Shown: one piece after another, positions 32,936-40,956 of the stretch | How the letters are laid out: the number at the start of each line of letters is the position of its first letter | Numbering within the stretch: position 1 is the stretch's first letter | Assembly: GCA_947452755.1 (NCBI GenBank) | Contig: CANGDT010000009.1 | Coordinates: 1 to 47,646 of the forward strand | Length of the DNA stretch: 47,646 nucleotides | Source of the DNA: Actinomycetota bacterium | GTDB taxonomy: Bacteria > Actinomycetota > Actinomycetes > S36-B12 > UBA5976 | Reading direction: 5' to 3' | The notes under the pieces: generated by a model | Seen by the model: only the letters and a program-made list of their open reading frames with translations | What the model was told of the DNA's origin: nothing | Database searches by the model: none | Translations under genes and position numbers: made by a program

Positions 32936-33652
32936 ATGTTGGAAAAATGGATGTCCCGAGCCCAAAAGCCCCTGACTGTCTTGGGGTTTGTTTTCTTATT
33001 TGCCTTTGCATTACCCATCATGTTTCCAAACCTCAGCGAGTCCGTCCTTCACGTGTGCACGGTTCTTGAGTTCCTTGTGTGGCTTGCGTTCTTCGTTGAT
33101 TATGTCGTGTGTGTTGTACTTGCTCCTCGGAAGTTGGAGTTCATTAAGTCGCACATTTTTGGACTTGTGGCAGTAGCGCTACCCACGTTGCAACCACTTC
33201 GTGCACTTCGCGCGTTGGCAGTAGTTGTATTCGTAGCAAAGGGCAAGAATGAAAATAAACGCAAGAGTCTGATTGCAACTACGGCAATCGTCGCTGGGGC
33301 CACTTGGTTCTTTGCTGCGTTATTAATTACCCAATCGGAACGGGACGCTGCGGAGACAACAATTCATTCATTTGGTGAAGGGCTTTGGTGGGCCATTACA
33401 ACAATGGCGACAGTGGGTTATGGCGACACTCATCCGGTCACAGCTGGCGGCCGAATCATCGGTTCCGCTTTGATGATTGTCAGCGTTGCGCTTATTGGGA
33501 CGATGACCGCAACAATCGCGTCATACTTCACTGAAATCTTTGGCACCGACGACGCTCACACGCCAGCCGAAACTGGGGAATTAGCGGAACTGACTCGGGA
33601 AGTTCAACTGTTGCGCGAAGAACTGAGCAAACTCATAGACCCCAAGTCATAG
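32936..33652 (+). CDS. Voltage-gated-type potassium channel subunit
   Basis: The product is 238 residues. The selectivity filter TVGYGD is at residues 159-164, between two pore helices (about 115-135 and 170-195). Four earlier helices end in a weak S4-like segment (LQPLRALRALAVVVF) with only two spaced arginines. The C-terminus (about 205-235) is a predicted coiled coil (LAELTREVQLLREELSKL) that would help tetramer assembly. It resembles small bacterial Kv channels of the inner membrane. The TPP riboswitch lies just downstream and belongs to the next operon. Confidence 0.88.
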   Translation: MLEKWMSRAQKPLTVLGFVFLFAFALPIMFPNLSESVLHVCTVLEFLVWLAFFVDYVVCVVLAPRKLEFIKSHIFGLVAVALPTLQPLRALRALAVVVFVAKGKNENKRKSLIATTAIVAGATWFFAALLITQSERDAAETTIHSFGEGLWWAITTMATVGYGDTHPVTAGGRIIGSALMIVSVALIGTMTATIASYFTEIFGTDDAHTPAETGELAELTREVQLLREELSKLIDPKS

Positions 33653-33685
33653 GGAGCCGTGCGACAAGACGCGCTAACATTGAGG

Positions 33686-33776
33686 CACACGGGAGTTCAG
33701 TAGGACTGGACTGAGAGGAAGGCTAAGGAGCCTTCGACCGTCGAACCTGATCTGGGTAATGCCAACGCAGGGAGAC
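33686..33776 (+). ncRNA. TPP riboswitch (THI element)
   Basis: The highly conserved THI-box parts are readable: CTGAGA at about 33710, then a variable stem (AAGGCT...AGCCTT), then GAACCTGATCTGGGTAATGC and GCAGGGAG. This is the aptamer that binds thiamine pyrophosphate. TAACAT at 33675-33680 is a suitable -10 element, placing the transcript start at the aptamer's 5' edge. The thiB start follows about 40 bases later, so control is probably of translation or early termination. It identifies the next two genes as thiamine-related. Confidence 0.95.
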
Positions 33777-33815
33777 ACACTCTATCCGTGCCATTTCTTG
33801 CGAAAGGGCACCACA

Positions 33816-34805
33816 ATGCACAACCGAAATAGACAAGTGGGAATTTTTCTCGCACTAGCAGTCGCAGTTGGTGTGGCTATTTTTCAATCGCCCACTCGCC
33901 AGCATGCACACAGTTCGCATGACGTCGTTCTGGTAACGCATGACTCTTTCGTAATGAGCAAAGAACTCGTTGCAGATTTTGAGAAAACATCTGGGCTGAA
34001 ACTTACACTCATAAAGGCTGGTGACGCAGGCAGCCTCACCAATCGTTTAGTTCTCACTAAGGATGCGCCAATCGCCGATGCGGTTTTCGGTATAGACAAC
34101 ACTTTTGCCGGACTCGCAATGAGCCATAAACTCATTGATGGTGATCTCACACCCACGGACTTTGGTGATGCGTGCTTCAACTATGACAAGGCGTGGTTTA
34201 AGAATCATCAACTTCAGGCACCTACGACCATCGCCGAGTTGGCGCTACCCCAATACCGCGGCCTGACAGTTGTTGAAAATCCAAACACGTCATCCACCGG
34301 ACTTGCGTTCTTGGCTGCGTCGGTCGACAAATTTGGTGAAGCCGGATGGCACAAATACTGGCAGTCACTAAAAGACAATGGCATCAAAGTTGTTGACGGC
34401 TGGGAAACCGCCTACTACACAGAATTTTCAGGCTCGAGCGGTCACGGTAACTATCCGATTGTCTTGAGCTACGCCTCTTCCCCAGCTGACGAAATTGACG
34501 CCCAAGGACATTCGTTAACTGCAAGTATTCTCGATGGCTGCTTCCGCCAGACGGAATACGCCGGGGTACTACTCAAGGCGCAGAATCCCGAGAACGCCCG
34601 CACACTCATTAACTTTCTGGTGAGCAAGAAATTTCAGGAAACTTTTCCCACTGCGATGTACATGTACCCCATCGATACTTCGGTGCCACTGCCCGACTCG
34701 TGGACCGCAAATACACAATTAGCGGCACATACGTTTGGTGACAAGTTAGACATCAACACCAATCGCAAGATGTGGCTGACTCAATGGTCTGCAATCTTTG
34801 AATAA
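33816..34805 (+). CDS. thiB: Thiamine ABC transporter substrate-binding protein
   Basis: The product is 329 residues from the ATG at 33816, with GAAAGG upstream. Family features include VVLVTHDSFVMSKELVADFEKTSGLKL near the start, ADAVFGIDNT and LTVVENPNTSSTGLAFLAA. It should bind thiamine, thiamine phosphate or thiamine pyrophosphate outside the membrane and deliver it to ThiP. The TPP riboswitch directly upstream gives strong independent support. The N-terminal hydrophobic segment (about 8-23) lacks the lipobox Cys usual for Gram-positive binding proteins, so anchoring may be by an uncleaved signal. A longer frame from 33759 would begin inside the riboswitch and was rejected. The stop overlaps the thiP start. 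Confidence 0.9.
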   Translation: MHNRNRQVGIFLALAVAVGVAIFQSPTRQHAHSSHDVVLVTHDSFVMSKELVADFEKTSGLKLTLIKAGDAGSLTNRLVLTKDAPIADAVFGIDNTFAGLAMSHKLIDGDLTPTDFGDACFNYDKAWFKNHQLQAPTTIAELALPQYRGLTVVENPNTSSTGLAFLAASVDKFGEAGWHKYWQSLKDNGIKVVDGWETAYYTEFSGSSGHGNYPIVLSYASSPADEIDAQGHSLTASILDGCFRQTEYAGVLLKAQNPENARTLINFLVSKKFQETFPTAMYMYPIDTSVPLPDSWTANTQLAAHTFGDKLDINTNRKMWLTQWSAIFE

Positions 34806-36408
34806 GAACAAGCCACTCGCTTGGGCAGCACCGCTTGTTTTCGTAGGTGTGCTGTTCTACTGGCCCCTTGGGAGAGTGCTCGCCCAAGGGCTGGGCGGCG
34901 ATTGGCTCGCCACAATTTCAAACGTCCGTACAGCCCATGTTGTGTGGTTCACCGTGTGGCAGGCACTTATATCTTCGGCGCTCAGTGTGTTGCTGGCTTT
35001 ACCGGTTGCGCAGATTCTCCATTGCCGAACGTTTTGGGGCAACCGAAGCGCTCGAGCGATAATAACCCTGCCTTTTATCTTGCCAACAATTGTCGTAGGC
35101 ATCGCATTCACACCTTTTTATGGATTGCCGACCATTACCCGAATTGTCATAGCGCATGTATTTATGAATGTTGGAATTGCTGTGCGCATCATCGGTAGCG
35201 TGTGGCAACGAATTGATACTTCCGTCGAAGAAGCAGCAGCACTAGACGGGGCAAGCCAAATTCGCGTCTTCGTATCAGTCACACTTCCGCAATTAAAGGT
35301 TGCTATTGCATCGGCCAGTGCTTTAGTTTTCCTTTACTGCGCCTCTAGCTTTGGTGTGATCATGGTGTTAGGCGATCTGCATACACACACGCTCGAAACA
35401 GAAATCTACATTTCTGCCACACAGTTTCTAGATTTGCCGCGCACTACCGGCCTATCGTTGATTCAGACAGCGCTCACGGCAGGTGCGTTCATAACGGCCT
35501 ACAAATATTCGCGTGGCTCACTATCATTGAGCGAGAATTTTGATACCCAGCAACAGACTCCAATTCAGAAACGCGACCGTATTCCTGCATTCGCGACAAT
35601 TCTCATTTTTTGCACATTGATTTTCTGGCCACTCGCGCGCATTGTTGCCAAGGCCTTTACATTTAACGGAACATTAAGCCTTTCAAATTTCATGAACCTC
35701 ACAGGTTACGGTGCTCGCGAGACACTCAGCATCACACTTATGCAGGCAACACTAAATTCACTTCGGAACTTGACCATTGCGACTTCATTAGCGTTAGCAA
35801 TAGGAACCTACGCCAGCTACCTTTTGTCACGGCAACGCCTCAACGAATCCTCCAGACTTCCCGTCGCATTCCTTGACACAATTTTTCAAATTCCTGTTGG
35901 TACATCAGCCGTAGTTCTGGGCTTTGGCTACCTCATAACATTTAGTTCAGGATTTATGCCATTGCGCTCCAGCTGGATTGCCACTGCACTTGTCCAAGCT
36001 TTACTGGCTATTCCACTCGTAATCAGAGTTGTCTATCCTGCATTTGTCGCTATCGATATCCACGTGCACGAAGCGGCAGCTATCGATGCAGCGCGAACCG
36101 AAGACGTTGTGCGTTGGATTGAATACCCATTAATTCGTAGGTCCTTATTGACCGCCGCCGCATTTGCCGCGCTGGTGTCATTAGGCGAATTTGGTTCAAC
36201 GAGCTTCCTTGCCTACGGTGACCAGGCGACTCTTCCACTTGTGCTGTTTCAACTTATTTCACATCCTGGTCCGCAGAACTACGGAATGGCCATGGCAACG
36301 AGTTTTCTTTTGCTAATAACTGCTTTCGTCATTGTGTATAGCGTCAGTGCAAACACGCAAAGCAGGCAAACACCTACTTACCGAGCAAATAGTGATCCGC
36401 AGACCTAG
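34798..36408 (+). CDS. thiP: Thiamine ABC transporter permease
   Basis: The product is 536 residues with about twelve helices, made of two tandem binding-protein-dependent permease halves, as is usual for ThiP. Each half has an EAA loop that docks to the ATPase: VEEAAALDGASQ (about 143-154) and VHEAAAIDAART (about 423-434), each followed by a helix containing LP or YP. The start is a TTG overlapping the last codons of thiB by 8 bases, consistent with coupled translation. Together with ThiB it would move thiamine into the cell. The cognate ATPase gene thiQ is not found beside it: the next gene encodes a DUF998 membrane protein. Confidence 0.9.
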   Translation: MNKNKPLAWAAPLVFVGVLFYWPLGRVLAQGLGGDWLATISNVRTAHVVWFTVWQALISSALSVLLALPVAQILHCRTFWGNRSARAIITLPFILPTIVVGIAFTPFYGLPTITRIVIAHVFMNVGIAVRIIGSVWQRIDTSVEEAAALDGASQIRVFVSVTLPQLKVAIASASALVFLYCASSFGVIMVLGDLHTHTLETEIYISATQFLDLPRTTGLSLIQTALTAGAFITAYKYSRGSLSLSENFDTQQQTPIQKRDRIPAFATILIFCTLIFWPLARIVAKAFTFNGTLSLSNFMNLTGYGARETLSITLMQATLNSLRNLTIATSLALAIGTYASYLLSRQRLNESSRLPVAFLDTIFQIPVGTSAVVLGFGYLITFSSGFMPLRSSWIATALVQALLAIPLVIRVVYPAFVAIDIHVHEAAAIDAARTEDVVRWIEYPLIRRSLLTAAAFAALVSLGEFGSTSFLAYGDQATLPLVLFQLISHPGPQNYGMAMATSFLLLITAFVIVYSVSANTQSRQTPTYRANSDPQT

Positions 36409-36417
36409 GCTCACGGT

Positions 36418-37005
36418 ATGAACAACATCGCTCGCCGCTCCCAAATCTCATCACTTCTGGCACCAATCATCTTGATAGGTGGCTGGACAATTGCTGAAGC
36501 GAGTTGGCATAGCTACGAACCAATGCGCCAGACCATAAGCGAGTTGGCGGCTGGTGACGCACCTACCCGCACATTTATGACAATCGTTTTTATCTTGACT
36601 GGTGTTTGTCACATCGTGACAGCAAGTGGATTAAACATCGCACACAAACGTGGGCGAATCATGCTGGCTATCGGCGGTGCGGCAACAATCGCAGTAGCTT
36701 TTGCTCCGCTGCCTAGCGTGCTTGAACATTCACCGGCTCACACAACGTTTGCAACTATCTCATTCGGTGCAATGTCACTGTGGCCTGCACTTGCAATGCG
36801 CACCGACATCACAGGTTCGTGGATGGTCAGCCAACGTGGCGCAATAATTGGCACGTTGATCCTTGGTGCACTGTCCTTGGTGTTCCTGGCGACATGGTTG
36901 ACTGAATCGAATTATGCAGGCCTTGCTGAACGTATGCTCGCCGGATCTCAAGCATTTTGGCCATGGGGGCTAGTCCGAGACGTTACAAAGAACATCAAGG
37001 ACTAG
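36418..37005 (+). CDS. DUF998-family membrane protein
   Basis: The product is 195 residues with six hydrophobic helices. The short motif QTISELAAGDAPTRTFM after the first helix is typical of DUF998. No function is established for the family that I can name. It starts 9 bases after the thiP stop, so it may be co-transcribed under the TPP riboswitch. It has no ATPase motifs and cannot replace ThiQ. No clear ribosome site is seen. Confidence 0.75.
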   Translation: MNNIARRSQISSLLAPIILIGGWTIAEASWHSYEPMRQTISELAAGDAPTRTFMTIVFILTGVCHIVTASGLNIAHKRGRIMLAIGGAATIAVAFAPLPSVLEHSPAHTTFATISFGAMSLWPALAMRTDITGSWMVSQRGAIIGTLILGALSLVFLATWLTESNYAGLAERMLAGSQAFWPWGLVRDVTKNIKD

Positions 37006-37029
37006 CGCGACCTAATTCCTGCCAAGCGC

Positions 37030-37353
37030 CTAGGAGATTTGTTCGACGACAACTGCAGTACCGTACGCAAGGATTTCTTGGTAGGTGCCCTGTAATTCGT
37101 TGGAATCAAATCGCATCGCAAGTACTGCATTAGCGCCCAGCGACGTGGCATTTTCAATCATGCGGGTCATTGCTTCTTCGCGCGATTGCTGAAGCTGCAG
37201 AGTCATACCTTTAAGTTCTCCGCCACCAATGGCCTTGAATGCAGCACCAATTTGTGCACCCACGTGCCGAGTGCGCACTGTCAGCCCGCTCACCTCGCCG
37301 ATGACTTTCGTTACTCGGTGTCCTGGCAAATCGTTTGTGGTCACAATAATCAT
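37030..37353 (-). CDS. YbjQ/UPF0145 family protein
   Basis: The product is 107 residues, the normal length for the family, from the ATG at 37353 with GAGGA upstream. Family features are the opening strand IIVTTNDLPGHRV, RTRHVGAQIGAAFKAIGGGELKGMT and the stretch LGANAVLAMRFDSN. YbjQ proteins form small pentameric-type alpha/beta folds, sometimes labelled heavy-metal-binding. The true role is unknown. It converges on the DUF998 gene and is divergent from the NCS1 permease gene. Confidence 0.88.
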   Translation of the reverse strand: MIIVTTNDLPGHRVTKVIGEVSGLTVRTRHVGAQIGAAFKAIGGGELKGMTLQLQQSREEAMTRMIENATSLGANAVLAMRFDSNELQGTYQEILAYGTAVVVEQIS

Positions 37354-37463
37354 GTTGTCCTCAACTTTCTGCCGCATGCGCGGCTACATTTCCAGAGTAA
37401 ACCTTTTCTCGATGCTCAAAGTAGACTTTCACTTCACTACTGAAAGAGTTTTGGGAGCAAACG

Positions 37464-38891
37464 TTGAGTAAGCGAGAATTCGAGCTGGAAATAAACAGCA
37501 CAAATGTCATCGCCGAAAATGAACGAGGCGGTACGCCGCGTGACCTTTTCTGGCCATGGTGCGGCGCCAACGTTTCCCTGCTCGCCCTGGCATACGGAAG
37601 CTACATTTTGGGGTTCGGCGTGTCCTTTAGTCAGGCAACAATTGCTGCCGTAATTGGCACGGTGTTGTCATTCGGACTCGTCGGCGTAAGTTCACTTGCA
37701 GGTAAGAAATCCAACGCACCTACGATGGTTCTCTCCAGGGCTGCTTTTGGCGTGCGTGGCAACATCCTTCCAAGCATTTTGTCGTACGCGACCTTCGTGG
37801 GTTGGGAAACTGTTCTAGTTTCGCTAGCAACGCTCGCCACTGGAACAATTCTTGATCGCCTAGGTCACGTGCCGCACAATCTTGCACTCATTCTTGGATT
37901 TGTCATTTCGGTTTCACTGACTGTTTTTGGTGGCGTGCTTGGGTTCAACACCATCATGCGCATGCAAAAATGGCTCACGATTATCACCGCAGTAATGACG
38001 CTGGGTTACATCGCCTTAACCGCGTCGCACATCAACTGGAGCGCCGTTCAGGCGATTCCGAATGGCTCAGTGCAAGCGGTCATTGGAGCTACCATCTTCG
38101 CCATTACTGGCATTGGGTTGGGTTGGGTCAATTCTGCTGCTGACTATTCCAGGTATCTGCCGCGCAATTCATCTAGCTCAGGCGTTGTGGGCTGGACTGT
38201 TTTTGGTGCCTCGCTGGTTCCCATCATCTTGGTAATTTTCGGTGCCCTGCTTGCCGGAAGCAGTAAGGACTTGAACGACGCCATTGCTGCCGATCCAATT
38301 GGTGCCCTGACCGACCTTCTACCTACGTGGTACTTAATCCCATTTGCCCTAGTGGCAATTCTGGGTCTTATCGGTGGCGCAATTCTCGATCTCTATTCGT
38401 CCGGCCTAGTACTGGTCACAATGGGTGTCCCAATTAAGCGGCACGTTGCCGCGGGAATTGACGCGCTCATCATGCTCGTTGGCACCATCTACATCGTGTG
38501 GTTTGCGGACAACTTCTTTGGACCTTTCCAGGGATTCTTGATCACGCTCGGCGTCCCTGTCGCTGCATGGTCAGCAATCTTTATCGCCGACGTTGTAGCG
38601 CGCAAACTCCCATACGACGAAGATGATTTGTTCGTATGTACTGGTCGATATGGTTCTTGGAATGTCCGCTCTACTGTCGTGCTAGTCACTGCCACAATCG
38701 TCGGCTGGGGTTTTGTGACCAATACGTTTGCAGGGTGGCTTTCGTGGCAGGGCTACTTCCTTGGTGCCATTGGTGGCAAATCAGGTGCGTGGGCCTACAC
38801 AAATGTTGGCGTTATTTTCGCGTTGCTCATTGGTTTCATCGGCCATCTCTTGCTCAACAAGGCAAGAGTCAGGTCACAAGAGTCCAATTAG
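37464..38891 (+). CDS. NCS1-family cytosine/purine permease
   Basis: The product is 475 residues with about 12 helices. It starts at a TTG preceded by GGGAG 6 bases upstream. Family features include GGTPRDLFWPWCGANVS near the N-terminus and WVNSAADYSRYLPRN in the middle (substrate and cation site region of CodB-like carriers). NCS1 carriers import cytosine, purines, allantoin or vitamin-related pyrimidines. A role in thiamine precursor uptake would fit the neighbourhood, but the YbjQ gene on the other strand separates it from the riboswitch operon, so that link is weak. Confidence 0.88.
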   Translation: MSKREFELEINSTNVIAENERGGTPRDLFWPWCGANVSLLALAYGSYILGFGVSFSQATIAAVIGTVLSFGLVGVSSLAGKKSNAPTMVLSRAAFGVRGNILPSILSYATFVGWETVLVSLATLATGTILDRLGHVPHNLALILGFVISVSLTVFGGVLGFNTIMRMQKWLTIITAVMTLGYIALTASHINWSAVQAIPNGSVQAVIGATIFAITGIGLGWVNSAADYSRYLPRNSSSSGVVGWTVFGASLVPIILVIFGALLAGSSKDLNDAIAADPIGALTDLLPTWYLIPFALVAILGLIGGAILDLYSSGLVLVTMGVPIKRHVAAGIDALIMLVGTIYIVWFADNFFGPFQGFLITLGVPVAAWSAIFIADVVARKLPYDEDDLFVCTGRYGSWNVRSTVVLVTATIVGWGFVTNTFAGWLSWQGYFLGAIGGKSGAWAYTNVGVIFALLIGFIGHLLLNKARVRSQESN

Positions 38892-38910
38892 TCACCTAGA
38901 GTGACGATTA

Positions 38911-40203
38911 ATGGTCAATCAATCACCGCGCACTTTTGAACAGCGCAAAAACCTTCATCCAAAGTGGTACCGCAAACTCGGTCCTGGGTTGATTACTGGC
39001 GCGGCCGATGATGACCCATCCGGCATTGCAACGTATTCGCAAGCCGGCGCCGCATTTGGTTACGGACAATTATGGACTTTGACATTGTGTCTGCCACTGA
39101 TGATTGCTGTTCAAGAGGCATGTGCTCGCATCGGCGCCGTTACGGGTCATGGTCTTGCTCGCGTGACTGCCGATAATTACTCACGCAAAGTGCTTTATGC
39201 AGCTGTGAGTCTCGTCGTGGTCGCCAACACACTTAATATCGGTGCCGACATTGCTGCCGTTGGTTCAGCCATCCAATTGATTTTTCCCGCACCGGTGTTG
39301 CTGACTCCAACACTTTTCACCGCTTGCATTTTGCTCTTAGAAATCTTTATTGGGTACCACAAGTATGCGAAGTTCTTAAAGCTCCTCTCACTTGCGCTGT
39401 TGGCATACGTCGCAACGGCACTCATCGTGTCGGAGCCTTGGGGAGAAATTCTTAAAGCAACAATCATTCCTCAGATTCAGAACACTCGTGAATATTGGTA
39501 CGTCATTGTTGGCATCTTGGGAACAACGATTAGTCCGTACATGTTCTTTTGGCAGGCTGCCGAAGAAGTTGAAGAGCTTGAGTACGCAGATCGCGAACAT
39601 ATCGCTCGGCGTACGCTTTCAGACATTCGTTCGGATACCGCATCCGGCATGCTGATTTCTCAATTAGGTAGCTGGTTCATGATGTTGACCACGGCCACTG
39701 TTTTGCATGCAAATGGTGTCACGAACATTGCAACAGCATCCGATGCTGCGGCTGCACTCGAACCACTCGTTCACAGCTTTCCCCATTCGGGCGAAATCGC
39801 GAAAGTCATTTTTGCTATTGGCGTGATTGGAATGGGCATGCTGGGCATCCCGGTGCTTGCAGGTAGCGCGTCATACGCGGTCAGCGAGGCTGCCCACTGG
39901 CCAGGCGGGCTGGAGAAGAAAGCTCGGGAAGCACGTGGGTTCTATGGAGTCCTCGTCGCATCAACCATCGTTGGTCTCTTGATGACCTTCCTTGGAATTG
40001 ACCCCATGCAAGGTCTCCTGTTCGCCGCAGTTGTTAACGGAATCGTGGCAGTTCCGCTTATCTTCCTAATTTTGAGCATTTCGCGTGACGCGGGAATTAT
40101 GGGGACTCTTAAGAGCGGCATGCTTTCACGTGTCATGTTGAGCGCTGCATTTGTTGTGATGTTTTCGTGCGCATGTGCTTTGTTGCTGACCTTTGTTCAT
40201 TAG
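38911..40203 (+). CDS. NRAMP-like divalent metal transporter, motif-variant subgroup
   Basis: The product is 430 residues with about 11 helices and clear NRAMP-like architecture (GPGLITGAADDDPSG near the start). The metal-binding DPGN motif of helix 1 is replaced by DDDPSG (D33-G38). The helix 6 MPH motif is replaced by ISPYMFFWQAAEEVEE (from I207). The absent Met argues against classical Mn/Fe selectivity. Related NRAMP-like carriers with altered sites have been described as magnesium transporters, so Mg2+ is one option. It starts 19 bases after the NCS1 permease gene and is probably in one unit with it and the DUF4328 gene. Confidence 0.85.
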   Translation: MVNQSPRTFEQRKNLHPKWYRKLGPGLITGAADDDPSGIATYSQAGAAFGYGQLWTLTLCLPLMIAVQEACARIGAVTGHGLARVTADNYSRKVLYAAVSLVVVANTLNIGADIAAVGSAIQLIFPAPVLLTPTLFTACILLLEIFIGYHKYAKFLKLLSLALLAYVATALIVSEPWGEILKATIIPQIQNTREYWYVIVGILGTTISPYMFFWQAAEEVEELEYADREHIARRTLSDIRSDTASGMLISQLGSWFMMLTTATVLHANGVTNIATASDAAAALEPLVHSFPHSGEIAKVIFAIGVIGMGMLGIPVLAGSASYAVSEAAHWPGGLEKKAREARGFYGVLVASTIVGLLMTFLGIDPMQGLLFAAVVNGIVAVPLIFLILSISRDAGIMGTLKSGMLSRVMLSAAFVVMFSCACALLLTFVH

Positions 40204-40212
40204 GATTTCATC

Positions 40213-40827
40213 ATGACAACGCCCGCCGAATTACTGGCCTTACAAACAAGAAAAGTATTTGGCGTGAGCACTGCGTTATTGCTCGCGATTTGGATTGGTG
40301 CAATCACTTCAATTTCAAGTGCACGCAGTTACCAAGATCAACTTGATCGAGGCATTAAGCCAGCGGATATAGTGACACTTTCGGGTGCCATTGGACTCAT
40401 TGTTGTTTTTGCCATGGGTGCGGCCTGGATAGTCACTTCCAAATGGCTACGCATGTTGCATGACGAAAGTGTTGATCGCAAACCAGGTTCAATCCGACTT
40501 AACCGTCGCTGGACACTCTGGGGTTGGGTGGTTCCCATAGTTTCTTTTTGGTTCCCCAAGACCATCATTGATGACCTTCTGATTGAACGAGGAGTTGATC
40601 CACGCAGCGGATCAACTCGCACGACTGTGTGGTGGTTGAGTTGGGTGGGTTTCAATGTTCTTTTCAATGCATCGACCAGCCTGGGTTTCAACGTCGACCC
40701 AAATGTGGTGCCCATAAACCCAAGTGTAGAAATTGCTGCAGCCTGCATGTTGACTGCGGGTTTTCAGCAATGGCGTTCGCTTGTGCAAATTCTTGGAACA
40801 CCAGCCCAGTCTCATATTTCCATTTAA
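40213..40827 (+). CDS. DUF4328 membrane protein
   Basis: The product is 204 residues. Hydrophobic segments fill about 18-35, 58-78, 100-112 and 140-185. The DUF4328 signature is visible: RRWTLWGWVVPIVSFWFPKTIIDDLL, in which a Trp-rich helix is followed by an acidic turn. Function is unknown. It lies 9 bases after the NRAMP-like gene. Its stop codon is inside the left arm of a perfect 12-bp hairpin (40821-40850). Confidence 0.8.
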   Translation: MTTPAELLALQTRKVFGVSTALLLAIWIGAITSISSARSYQDQLDRGIKPADIVTLSGAIGLIVVFAMGAAWIVTSKWLRMLHDESVDRKPGSIRLNRRWTLWGWVVPIVSFWFPKTIIDDLLIERGVDPRSGSTRTTVWWLSWVGFNVLFNASTSLGFNVDPNVVPINPSVEIAAACMLTAGFQQWRSLVQILGTPAQSHISI

Positions 40828-40850
40828 GCAACATTCACGTTGCTTAAATG
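40821..40850. terminator. Perfect 12-bp hairpin at the DUF4328 stop
   Basis: CATTTAAGCAAC and GTTGCTTAAATG are perfect reverse complements around a 6-base loop. The DUF4328 stop TAA lies in the left arm. No T-run follows directly on the plus strand (ACCCGAAAAATGGG), so it may end transcription weakly, protect the mRNA 3' end, or be a protein site upstream of the cyd operon. Confidence 0.5.
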
Positions 40851-40870
40851 ACCCGAAAAATGGGCACTTT

Positions 40871-40888
40871 TTGTGACTCAGTAAACAA
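40871..40888 (+). promoter_or_regulatory. Candidate Rex operator upstream of cydA
   Basis: TTGTGA (40871-40876), a 6-base spacer, then AAACAA (40883-40888) matches the Rex pattern TTGTGA-N6-TCACAA with one perfect half and four of six in the other. Rex is the NADH/NAD+ sensing repressor known to control cydABCD in Streptomyces. The location 69 bases before cydA fits. No rex gene is in the window. Confidence 0.45.
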
Positions 40889-40956
40889 GTCGTTTGGACA
40901 CGAACGAATATTCTGAGGAGTACCTTGGAGGTGTAACCAACCTCTTAGGAGTTGAC

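Noticed and set aside
36418-37005. thiQ in the expected place after thiP
   Set aside because: The protein is a six-helix DUF998 type without Walker motifs.
40894-40956. TTG start for cydA
   Set aside because: The ATG at 40957 has a proper AGGAG and gives the standard CydA N-terminus.
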